From NCBI GenBank assembly GCA_900763355.1, contig CAAFJY010000116.1, positions 1 through 12,358 of the forward strand: DNA of 12,358 bases, written 5' to 3'. The notes under the pieces were generated by a model that worked only from the letters and a program-made list of their open reading frames with translations, had not been told where the DNA came from and searched no databases. A program made the position numbers and the translations under genes. Below are positions 1 through 6,124 of the stretch, piece after piece; position 1 is the first letter of the stretch; every line of letters begins with the position of its first letter. The DNA is from Clostridia bacterium (GTDB lineage Bacteria; Bacillota; Clostridia; Oscillospirales; Butyricicoccaceae).

Positions 1-172
1 CACCCCTCTTGGAGGGGGTAAGAAGCGCGGCCTTTGGCCGCAGAAAAAGGTTCGGCCGCGCCTGCGGCGCGGAATGATCAGCGCTTGGAAGCGCTATTTT
101 AAGAAGTGCGGCCTCGCCGCGATTGATTCGGGCCGCTTTGCGGCAAAAAAGTGGTGCGGCCTGCGCCGCAAA
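1..172 (+). repeat. Dispersed hairpin-rich intergenic repeat, copy A (truncated by window edge)
   Basis: A non-coding string of short GC palindromes: CCCCTC/GAGGGG near 4-17, GCGGCC/GGCCGC around 28-42, a CCGCGCC/GGCGCGG pair around 56-72, AGCGCTT/AAGCGCT at 80-95, and further GCGGC/GCCGC pairs up to about 170. The same modules in the same order appear inverted at 9193-9358 (copy B) and, with about 75 bp missing from the middle, at 9649-9743 (copy C). It ends a few bases from the lpdA terminator. No ORF here looks like a gene. By comparison with the 9193-9743 locus, this is probably one outer arm of a second large palindromic element lying mostly to the left of the window. Confidence 0.75.
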
Positions 173-174
173 TG

Positions 175-202
175 AAAAAAGCACCGCTTCGCGGTGCTTT
201 TT
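175..202 (-). terminator. Intrinsic terminator of the gcv operon, after lpdA
   Basis: GCACCGC (181-187) and GCGGTGC (191-197) form a 7-bp stem with a TTC/GAA loop. On the minus strand it is followed by six T (180-175). On the plus strand five T follow (198-202), so it could work in both directions. Two more hairpins lie between it and the lpdA stop: CCGCC/GGCGG (203-216) and CCCCC/GGGGG (225-238). Neither has a long T tract, but the run of three hairpins gives the operon a structured 3' end. Confidence 0.85.
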
Positions 203-242
203 CCGCCCTTCGGCGGGAGAACGGCCCCCGGACGGGGGAAAA

Positions 243-1625
243 TCAGAGCTTGCCCTGGAGCTCCTCCAGAGCGGCGGTGGCCGCCTCCTCGAAGGAGGGA
301 TGGGGGCGCATGGCGGACAGCAGCTGGTCCACGGTGAGGCCCGCGCCCAGCGCCTGGGCGAAGCCGCCGATCATATCGCTGGCGTGCTGGCACATGAGCT
401 GAGCCCCCAGGAGCTTGCGGGTGGCGCCGTCGGCCACAAACTTCATAAAGCAGCGGCCCGGGTCGTCGATGAGGGTGCGGGCGTTGTCGTACATGACGTG
501 CTTGCCCACGCGGACGTCAAAGCCCCGCTCCTTGGCCTCGGCCTCGGTGAGACCGACGGAGGCGATCTCCGGCGCGCTGTAGATGCAGGAGGGGACGGCG
601 CTGAGGTTGACCCCGTGGGGGTCGCCCCACAGCTTTTCGGCCAGATCCTCCCCCTGGGCGGTGGCCACATGGGCCAGCTGGATGGGGGCGGACACATCGC
701 CGATGGCATAGACCCCGGGCAGGCTGGTCTGGTAGGAATCGTCCACCCAGAGTCGCTTGCCCTCCATCCTGGGCTCCAGGCCGGGGGCGAAGAGGCCCGT
801 CAGATAGGGCTTGCGGCCGATGGCGCACAGGACCTTTTCCCCGGTGACGGAAAGCTCCTTGCCCTTGGCGGTATAGTGGACGGTGAGGCCGGCTTCCCCG
901 GCCTCCACCCGCTGGACCATGGCCCCGCAGGAGACCTGGACGCCCTGTTTTTTCAGGATGAGGGCGAGATTCTGCCCCAGATCCCGGTCCATGTTGGGGA
1001 GAAGGCGGTCCATCCCCTCCAAAACGGTGACCTTGCAGCCCAGCTCCGCGTAAAAGGTCGCGAACTCGATGCCGATGACGCCGCCGCCGATGATGATGAG
1101 GGAATCGTAGAGGGCGTCGGCCCCCTCCAGCAGCGCATCCGAGGTCATCACCCCGGGAAGATCGAGCCCCGGGATGGGGGGCACGGCGGGGGCGGAGCCG
1201 GTGGCGCACAGGATGGTGTCGCCGGTGAGGGTGCGCTTGCTGCCGTCGGCGGCGGTGACCTCCACCCGGCCGGGAGCCAGGATGGTGCCGTGGCCGGAGA
1301 TGAGATCGACCCCGGCCTTTTTCAGCAGGGCCTGGATGCCCTCCCGCAGGGTCTGGGAGACCTCCCGCTTGCGGGCAAAGATCTCCGGGAGATCAAAGGT
1401 GACGCTTTCCCCATGGACGCCGGCGTGGGCGCCGGTCCTGGCGTCGTGATAGATCTGGGAAGAGTGCAGCAGCGTCTTGGTGGGGATACAGCCCCGGTTG
1501 AGGCAGGTGCCGCCCACGTCGCGGCTCTCGATGACGGCGCACTTCTGCCCCAGCTTGGCGGCGCGGAGGGCGGAGGCATAGCCCCCGGGGCCCGCACCGA
1601 TGACGATGAAGGTATAGTCGGACAT
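243..1625 (-). CDS. lpdA: Dihydrolipoyl dehydrogenase (L-protein / E3)
   Basis: A 460-residue flavoprotein that reoxidises the dihydrolipoyl arm of GcvH, passing electrons through a disulfide and FAD to NAD+. The FAD-binding glycine motif GAGPGG is at residues 10-15 and the redox cysteines are in GGTCLNRGCIP (C41 and C46). A second glycine motif, GGGVIG, near residue 180 is the NAD(P) site, and YAIGDV follows in the second FAD region. The C-terminal dimerisation domain carries the active-site pair H442 and E447 in HPSFEE. Length is normal, and there is no extra N-terminal lipoyl domain of the kind seen in some E3 proteins. The start at 1625 follows an AAGGAA site at 1640-1635, and the gap to lplA is 15 nt. 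It is the last gene of the operon. E3 can also serve 2-oxoacid dehydrogenases, but its position points to glycine cleavage. Confidence 0.96.
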   Translation of the reverse strand: MSDYTFIVIGAGPGGYASALRAAKLGQKCAVIESRDVGGTCLNRGCIPTKTLLHSSQIYHDARTGAHAGVHGESVTFDLPEIFARKREVSQTLREGIQALLKKAGVDLISGHGTILAPGRVEVTAADGSKRTLTGDTILCATGSAPAVPPIPGLDLPGVMTSDALLEGADALYDSLIIIGGGVIGIEFATFYAELGCKVTVLEGMDRLLPNMDRDLGQNLALILKKQGVQVSCGAMVQRVEAGEAGLTVHYTAKGKELSVTGEKVLCAIGRKPYLTGLFAPGLEPRMEGKRLWVDDSYQTSLPGVYAIGDVSAPIQLAHVATAQGEDLAEKLWGDPHGVNLSAVPSCIYSAPEIASVGLTEAEAKERGFDVRVGKHVMYDNARTLIDDPGRCFMKFVADGATRKLLGAQLMCQHASDMIGGFAQALGAGLTVDQLLSAMRPHPSFEEAATAALEELQGKL

Positions 1626-1640
1626 AGAAGTCGGTTCCTT

Positions 1641-2627
1641 TCAGATGTCTTGCTGCCGCAAAAAGCGGCACAGGTCCCCGGCCACGGCGGCGCAGGCGGG
1701 GGTCTCCTCCACGGCGGCGCACAGGCCCGCGGCGGTGAAGGGCCGGTCCCGCAGGCGCTCGGCCAGGGGGAGGGCAAAGCCCTCGTCCAAAGCGTCGGTA
1801 TAGACGGCGGCGGCCCGGACCTTCCCCCCCTCCACCTGGAGCTGGAGGGTGATCTCCCCCCAGTCGAACCGGGCGGCAAGGGACGCGGTGAAGGGGAGCT
1901 TTTCCCCATAGATCCACCCGTCGCTGTGGAAACGCCGGTAGCCCGCTTCCAGAGCGTCCCGGTCAAAGTCCCCGGCCCGGAGGGGCTGGGGAGTCAGGCC
2001 ATAGACCCGGCCAAAGGCCCGGACCAGGGCCTGCTCCATATCCTCTTTTGTCAGGGAGGGGACGAGCTCGGTGAGATTGACCACCCGGGAGCGGACGGAG
2101 GACACGCCCTTGCTCTCCAGCTTGACCTGGGAGGGGTTGAGATACCGGCCCAGGTTTTCCATATCCACATGGAGAAGCAGCGTCCCGTTGTGGAAGGAGC
2201 GCCCGGCGTGGGAATAGAAGGAGTTGCCGGAAAACTTCCGTCCCCCGGCCAGAATATCGTTGCGGCCGGAGAGCTCGGCCTCCACCCCCAGGCTGCGGCA
2301 GGCCTCCAGAAGGACGGTCTGCTGCCGGCGGAGGTCATAATCCTCCGCCCGGAGAGAGAAGGTGAAGTTCAGGTTCCCCAGGTCGTGATACACGGCCCCA
2401 CCCCCGGAAAGGCGGCGGGCCAAAACGCCGCCCTCCTGTTGAAGGAGGGCGGTGCGGCATTCCTGCCAGGCGTTTTGGTTGCGGCCGATGACCACCGTGT
2501 GGGCATTCTGCCAGAGATAGAGGATACAGGTCCCCGCCGGCACGGTGGCGGTGAGATATTCCTCCAGAGCCAGGTTGCGGTGGGGATCCTGCTCCCGGCC
2601 CAGGTAATAGTACAGGTTCCGGATCAT
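1641..2627 (-). CDS. lplA: Lipoate-protein ligase A
   Basis: A 328-residue ligase that activates free lipoate with ATP and transfers it to the target lysine of a lipoyl domain, here most likely K63 of GcvH. Visible motifs are RRLSGGGAVYHD at residues 71-82, the catalytic lysine K131 in GRKFSG, and HNGTLLLHVD in the middle, followed by the C-terminal accessory domain (about 250-328) of full-length LplA enzymes. Its ATG overlaps the gcvPB stop as ATGA (2627-2624), and I see no strong ribosome-binding site before it, so translation is probably coupled to gcvPB. Having the ligase inside the gcv operon suggests GcvH is lipoylated by salvage. No lipA or lipB is in the window, which does not prove they are absent elsewhere. 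Octanoyltransferase-type activity is possible but less likely given the full LplA layout. Confidence 0.93.
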   Translation of the reverse strand: MIRNLYYYLGREQDPHRNLALEEYLTATVPAGTCILYLWQNAHTVVIGRNQNAWQECRTALLQQEGGVLARRLSGGGAVYHDLGNLNFTFSLRAEDYDLRRQQTVLLEACRSLGVEAELSGRNDILAGGRKFSGNSFYSHAGRSFHNGTLLLHVDMENLGRYLNPSQVKLESKGVSSVRSRVVNLTELVPSLTKEDMEQALVRAFGRVYGLTPQPLRAGDFDRDALEAGYRRFHSDGWIYGEKLPFTASLAARFDWGEITLQLQVEGGKVRAAAVYTDALDEGFALPLAERLRDRPFTAAGLCAAVEETPACAAVAGDLCRFLRQQDI

Positions 2628-4054
2628 TCAAAATGATAGCGCAGAACCATGTTCCGGGCTGCGGCCACCTCGTCCAGACGGCGGACGGGGGTGTGCAGCG
2701 GGGCCTGGTGCAGGGCCTCGGGATCGGAATAGGCCTGCTCCCGGAGCTTGCAGTAGATCTCACAGACCTCGTCCATAAGCTCGCGGCTCTCGGTCTCGCA
2801 GGGCTCCACCATGAGGGCCTCGTGGACGATGAGGGGGAAGTACATCGTGGGGGGATGGAGACCCCAGTCCAGCATCCCCTTGGCCAGATCCAGGGCGGAG
2901 ACGCCGGTCTCCTTGTGGAGCTGCTCCAGGGTCATGACGAACTCGTGCATGCAGATCTGGTCATAGGCCATCTTGAAGCCGCCCTTTTCCAGCTTGACGC
3001 GCATATAGTTGGCGTTGAGCACGGCGTTCATGGCCGCCTGGGGGATGCCCTCGCGCCCCAGGGAGAGGACATAGGTCAGGGCCTTGATGCACACATCAAA
3101 GTTGCCCCAATACATCTTCACCCGGCCGATGGACTTGGAGGGGTAATCAAAGGCATATTTCCCGTCCTTTTCCACCACCAGAGGGCCGGGCATATACTTC
3201 CGGAGGAAGTCCTTGCACCCGACAGCGCCCGCGCCGGGACCGCCGCCGCCGTGGGGGGTGGCAAAGGTCTTGTGCAGGTTCGAGTGAATGCAGTCAAAGC
3301 CCATGTCGCCGGGGCGGACCACGCCCATGACGGCGTTGAGGTTGGCCCCATCGTAGTAGCAGAGACCGCCGGCATCGTGGACGATCTTTGTGATCTCCAG
3401 GATGTTTTTATCAAAAATTCCCACGGTGTTGGGGTTGGTGAGCATCAGACCCGCGGTGTCGGGGCCCACCGCCGCCCGGAGGGCGTCCAGATCGACGCAG
3501 CCATCGGGCCCGGAGGGGATGTTGACCACCTGGAAGCCGCACATGGCCGCCGTGGCGGGGTTGGTGCCGTGGGCGGAGTCGGGGACGATGATCTTGGTGC
3601 GGGCGGTGTCGCCCCGGTCGGTGTGATAGGCCTTGATGAGCAGCACGCCGGTGAACTCCCCGTGGGCCCCCGCGGCGGGCTGGAAGGTGACGGCATCCAT
3701 GCCGAAGACCTCGCCCAGCTCGTCGCCCAGGATGTGGATGGCCTCCATGGCGCCCTGGACGGTCTCCTCCGGCTGGAGGGGATGGATGGCGGTGAAGCCC
3801 GGGAGGGCGGCCATTTCCTCGTCGATCTTGGGGTTATATTTCATGGTGCAGGAGCCCAGGGGATAGAACCCGTCGTTGACGCCGTGGATGCGCTTGCAGA
3901 GGGCGGTATAATGCCGGGTCAGCTCGTTTTCCGACACATGGGGGAGATGGAGGGGCGTTTCCCGCTCCTGGGAGAGCCGGACCTCCGGCACGTCGCATTC
4001 CGGCATGAGGGACAGGCCGCGGCCTTCGCTGCCCTGTTCAAAAATCAGCTTCAT
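2624..4054 (-). CDS. gcvPB: Glycine dehydrogenase (decarboxylating) subunit 2, P-protein beta
   Basis: The 476-residue PLP-binding half of the split P-protein. With GcvPA it decarboxylates glycine and transfers the aminomethyl group to the lipoyl arm of GcvH. The PLP lysine is K262 in the motif NLHKTFATPHGGGGPG, the diagnostic glycine-rich loop of this family. The N-terminus (residues 1-30) has the expected lead-in with PEvDVPEV-like sequence, and the length is typical of the separate beta subunit. The start at 4054 lies 1 nt after the gcvPA stop and is preceded by GGAGG about 9 nt upstream. The end overlaps lplA by 4 nt. The split arrangement is usual in Firmicutes and some archaea; E. coli has a single chain. 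Confidence 0.97.
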   Translation of the reverse strand: MKLIFEQGSEGRGLSLMPECDVPEVRLSQERETPLHLPHVSENELTRHYTALCKRIHGVNDGFYPLGSCTMKYNPKIDEEMAALPGFTAIHPLQPEETVQGAMEAIHILGDELGEVFGMDAVTFQPAAGAHGEFTGVLLIKAYHTDRGDTARTKIIVPDSAHGTNPATAAMCGFQVVNIPSGPDGCVDLDALRAAVGPDTAGLMLTNPNTVGIFDKNILEITKIVHDAGGLCYYDGANLNAVMGVVRPGDMGFDCIHSNLHKTFATPHGGGGPGAGAVGCKDFLRKYMPGPLVVEKDGKYAFDYPSKSIGRVKMYWGNFDVCIKALTYVLSLGREGIPQAAMNAVLNANYMRVKLEKGGFKMAYDQICMHEFVMTLEQLHKETGVSALDLAKGMLDWGLHPPTMYFPLIVHEALMVEPCETESRELMDEVCEIYCKLREQAYSDPEALHQAPLHTPVRRLDEVAAARNMVLRYHFE

Positions 4055-4055
4055 G

Positions 4056-5375
4056 TTACAGCGCCTCCTTTACGATGGCAGCGGCCCGGTCGAGGGTCTC
4101 CTTTGTCGCCAGCTCGGTGACGCACCAAAGGATGCCGCCCTCCACGGGATAGCCGCCCAGAATGTCCTGGGCCGCCAGGGCGTCCAGGATCTTTTTCTGA
4201 CAATTGGGGCAGGCACACTCGGTGACGAACTCGTGGAAGAACTCGCCCTGGTATTTCAGCTTGCAGCCGGCTTCCTCCAGCTTTTTGGCGAAATAGTGGG
4301 CCTTGCTCACGCAGAGACGGGCGCACTGCTTCATGCCGCTTTCGCCCATGGCCGCCATATAGACGCCGGCGGTGAAGGCGCACAGCGCCTGGTTGGAGCA
4401 GATGTTGGAGGACGCCTTTTCCCGGCGGATGTGCTGCTCCCGGGCAGAGAGGGTGAGGACATAGCCCCGCTGACCCTCCACATCGTGGGTCTCGCCCACG
4501 ATCCGGCCGGGGAGCTTGCGGGTGAGGGCGCTGGTGGTGGCCATGAAGCCCAGGTACGGCCCGCCGAAGGCGATGTCCAGGCCCAGGGGCTGGCCGTCGC
4601 CCACAGCGATGTCCGCGCCGCACTCCCGGGGGGTGGGCAGCAGGGCGCAGGCGATGGGGTTGACCCCCATGACGAACTTGGCGCCGGCGGCGTGGGCGAT
4701 CTCGCCCAGGGCCTTGGCGTCCTCGATCTGGCCGAAATAGTTGGGCTGCTGGACATAGAACATGGCGGCGTCGGCGCCCAGGGCGGCCTTCAGCGCCTCC
4801 ATATCGGTCCTGCCGTCCTTGGCGGGGACTAGGAGCAGCTCGGTGTTCGAAGCGAAGCAATAGGTCTGCATCACCTGGATGACCTGGGGATGCGCGGCGG
4901 CGGAGACATAGACCTTGCTGCGCTTGCGGTCCTTGCACATGGGGATGGTCTCGGCGGCGGCGGTGGCCCCGTCGTAGTGGGAAGCGTTGGACACATCCAT
5001 CCCGGTGAGCTCGCAGAGCATGGTCTGGAACTCAAAGATGCCCTGGAGCGCGCCCTGGCTGATCTCGGCCTGATAGGGGGTGTAGCAGGTGACCAGCTCC
5101 TCCCGGGAGGTGACGGACTTCACCACCGCGGGGATAAAGTGCCGGTAAGCGCCCGCGCCCCGGAGAACGGTGCGGTACACATGGTTTTTGGCCGCCAGGT
5201 CGGAGACCTTGGCCTGGACCTCCAGCTCGGAAAGACCGGCGGGGATCTTCAGATCGCCGGTCTTGAGACGCATGGACGCGGGAACGTCCTGATAGAGCGC
5301 CTCGAGAGAATCCACCCCGATGACGGAGAGCATCTCCGCCTGTTCCCGGGGGGTCGTGGGGACATAATGGCCCAT
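4056..5375 (-). CDS. gcvPA: Glycine dehydrogenase (decarboxylating) subunit 1, P-protein alpha
   Basis: A 439-residue alpha subunit of the split P-protein. It has an aminotransferase-like fold but no PLP lysine, and pairs with GcvPB to build the active site. Family signatures seen: the N-terminal HYVPTT / REQAEML start, the YTPYQAEISQGALQ segment, the SHYDGATAAAE stretch, and the QPNYFG and AFGGPYLGF motifs. The frame stays open upstream to 5714 across gcvH, but the start at 5375 is right: it begins the conserved sequence, has GGAGGG just upstream within the end of gcvH, and leaves a 2-nt gap. One oddity is a cysteine cluster CACPNC (codons near 4201-4220) in the C-terminal region, where I would expect a non-cysteine segment in most relatives. 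Confidence 0.96.
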   Translation of the reverse strand: MGHYVPTTPREQAEMLSVIGVDSLEALYQDVPASMRLKTGDLKIPAGLSELEVQAKVSDLAAKNHVYRTVLRGAGAYRHFIPAVVKSVTSREELVTCYTPYQAEISQGALQGIFEFQTMLCELTGMDVSNASHYDGATAAAETIPMCKDRKRSKVYVSAAAHPQVIQVMQTYCFASNTELLLVPAKDGRTDMEALKAALGADAAMFYVQQPNYFGQIEDAKALGEIAHAAGAKFVMGVNPIACALLPTPRECGADIAVGDGQPLGLDIAFGGPYLGFMATTSALTRKLPGRIVGETHDVEGQRGYVLTLSAREQHIRREKASSNICSNQALCAFTAGVYMAAMGESGMKQCARLCVSKAHYFAKKLEEAGCKLKYQGEFFHEFVTECACPNCQKKILDALAAQDILGGYPVEGGILWCVTELATKETLDRAAAIVKEAL

Positions 5376-5377
5376 GC

Positions 5378-5755
5378 TCAGCCCTCCTGGGCGCAGAAGG
5401 CCTCGTAGGCGGCGGCGTCCATCAGATCCTCTTCGTCGGTGATGTTGTCCACCTTGATGATCCAGGAACCATAGGGATCGCTGTTCAGGGCCTCGGGCGC
5501 GTCGGCCAGATCCTCGTTGACGGCGGCGACCGTGCCGGAAACGGGGCAGAGGATGTCGGAAACGGCCTTGACGGATTCCACATCGCCCAGGCTCTCGCCG
5601 GCGGTGACGGAATCGCCCTCCTGGGGCAGGTTGATAAAGACCACATCGCCCAGGGCGTCCTGGGCAAAGTCGGTGATGCCGACGACGGCCACGCCGTCCT
5701 CCATCTTGACCCACTCGTGGGACTTGGAATACTTCAGTTCAGCAGGAAAATTCAT
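5378..5755 (-). CDS. gcvH: Glycine cleavage system H protein (lipoyl carrier)
   Basis: A 125-residue carrier protein whose lipoylated lysine moves the aminomethyl group from the P-protein to the T-protein and then delivers the reduced arm to LpdA. The N-terminal SHEWV motif is at residues 12-16, ITDFAQDALGD at 27-37, and the lipoyl lysine is K63 in ESVKAVSD. The C-terminal NSDPYGSWIIK stretch is also typical. Length matches the family. The start at 5755 has GGAGG about 8 nt upstream. It is the first gene after the unusual 369-nt gap that follows the GcvT-SHMT gene. From here on the genes are packed tightly, so this gap splits the operon into a one-carbon module and a P/H/L module. Confidence 0.97.
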   Translation of the reverse strand: MNFPAELKYSKSHEWVKMEDGVAVVGITDFAQDALGDVVFINLPQEGDSVTAGESLGDVESVKAVSDILCPVSGTVAAVNEDLADAPEALNSDPYGSWIIKVDNITDEEDLMDAAAYEAFCAQEG

Positions 5756-5815
5756 AAGAATAGCCTCCGTTTTATAAAAATTTCAAAAATTTTCGGGAAG
5801 CCCCGCCTTTTTCCC

Positions 5816-5831
5816 TGTTTCACGGGAAACG
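5816..5831. other. Sequence resembling a ParB-binding parS site
   Basis: TGTTTCACGGGAAACG matches the Firmicute parS consensus TGTTNCACGTGAAACA at 14 of 16 positions. The mismatches are at the tenth base (G for T, which breaks the central CACGTG palindrome) and the last base. It lies in the untranslated stretch ahead of gcvH, between a strong GC hairpin and the ribosome-binding region. Because one central base is wrong, it may be a chance match or a weak site. Confidence 0.25.
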
Positions 5832-5841
5832 GTCTGGGGAG

Positions 5842-5872
5842 CCCCCGCCGGTCCGGGGAGGACCGGCGGGGG
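5842..5872 (-). other. 13-bp GC hairpin in the fusion gene-gcvH spacer
   Basis: CCCCCGCCGGTCC (5842-5854) and GGACCGGCGGGGG (5860-5872) form a perfect 13-bp stem with a 5-nt loop. No T tract follows on either strand, so it is a poor candidate for an intrinsic terminator. It would form in the gcv mRNA between the 11-bp repeat array and gcvH. A role in stabilising the 5' end of a processed gcvH-lpdA transcript is plausible but is inference. Confidence 0.7.
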
Positions 5873-5880
5873 AACGATGA

Positions 5881-6122
5881 TTGCGGTGTGCTTTCGCTCT
5901 GCTGGCGGTTTGTTTTCACTGTGCGCGCGTTTCGGTTGCTGTTCGTTTGCGCTTTGATTGCGGTGTGCCCGCGTTGTGCTTGCTTTTCGCTCCCGTTGTG
6001 CTGTCGTTGTGCTGCCGTTGTGCATACATTGTGCTCACATTGTACGCACATTGTGTATGCAGTCCGCAAACCGATCGCTTTCACAGTGCCCGCAGAGCGT
6101 TTGCGGTGTGATATGATTTCGA
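5881..6122. repeat. Array of 22 degenerate 11-bp tandem units in strict register
   Basis: Cut from 5881 in steps of 11, the plus strand gives 22 consecutive units that fit NNNCRNTNYGC. By my count C is at position 4 in 21 of 22, T at position 7 in 19, a pyrimidine at position 9 in all 22, and G at position 10 in 21. Units at 5881 and 5958 are identical (TTGCGGTGTGC) and that at 6101 differs by one base. Three neighbouring units (5991, 6002, 6013) all end CGTTGTGC. The last two units are the weakest. The array fills the spacer up to 2 nt from the fusion gene's stop codon. In mRNA sense the unit reads GCRNANYGNNN. Eleven is not a multiple of three, so this is not a coding repeat. The unit is about one helical turn of DNA. 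Function unknown. Confidence 0.9.
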
Positions 6123-6124
6123 TA

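Noticed and set aside
123..2636. 837-codon plus-strand open frame opposite lpdA and lplA
   Set aside because: Low-complexity Gly/Ala/Gln composition, begins inside the repeat and terminator region, and overlaps two well-supported genes in full.
2633..4120. 495-codon plus-strand open frame opposite gcvPB
   Set aside because: Antisense shadow of a clearly recognised gene, with no motifs of its own.
5376..5714. Upstream extension of the gcvPA open frame
   Set aside because: It runs through gcvH in another frame; conserved sequence and the GGAGGG site place the start at 5375.
5770..5800. Separate promoter for gcvH from the A/T-rich stretch with TATAAA
   Set aside because: The only -10-like box almost touches the ribosome-binding site, and no -35 is at a suitable distance.
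5842..5872. Intrinsic terminator ahead of gcvH
   Set aside because: Strong stem but no T tract on either strand; stopping here would cut the P, H and L proteins off from the riboswitch promoter.
5881..6122. CRISPR array or microsatellite reading of the 11-bp repeat
   Set aside because: There are no 23-40 bp repeats with unique spacers and no cas genes, and the units are too varied for a slippage microsatellite.
5881..6122. TRAP-like RNA-binding sites
   Set aside because: TRAP sites are (G/U)AG triplets spaced by 2-3 nt. The mRNA-sense unit here, GCRNANYGNNN every 11 nt, does not match.
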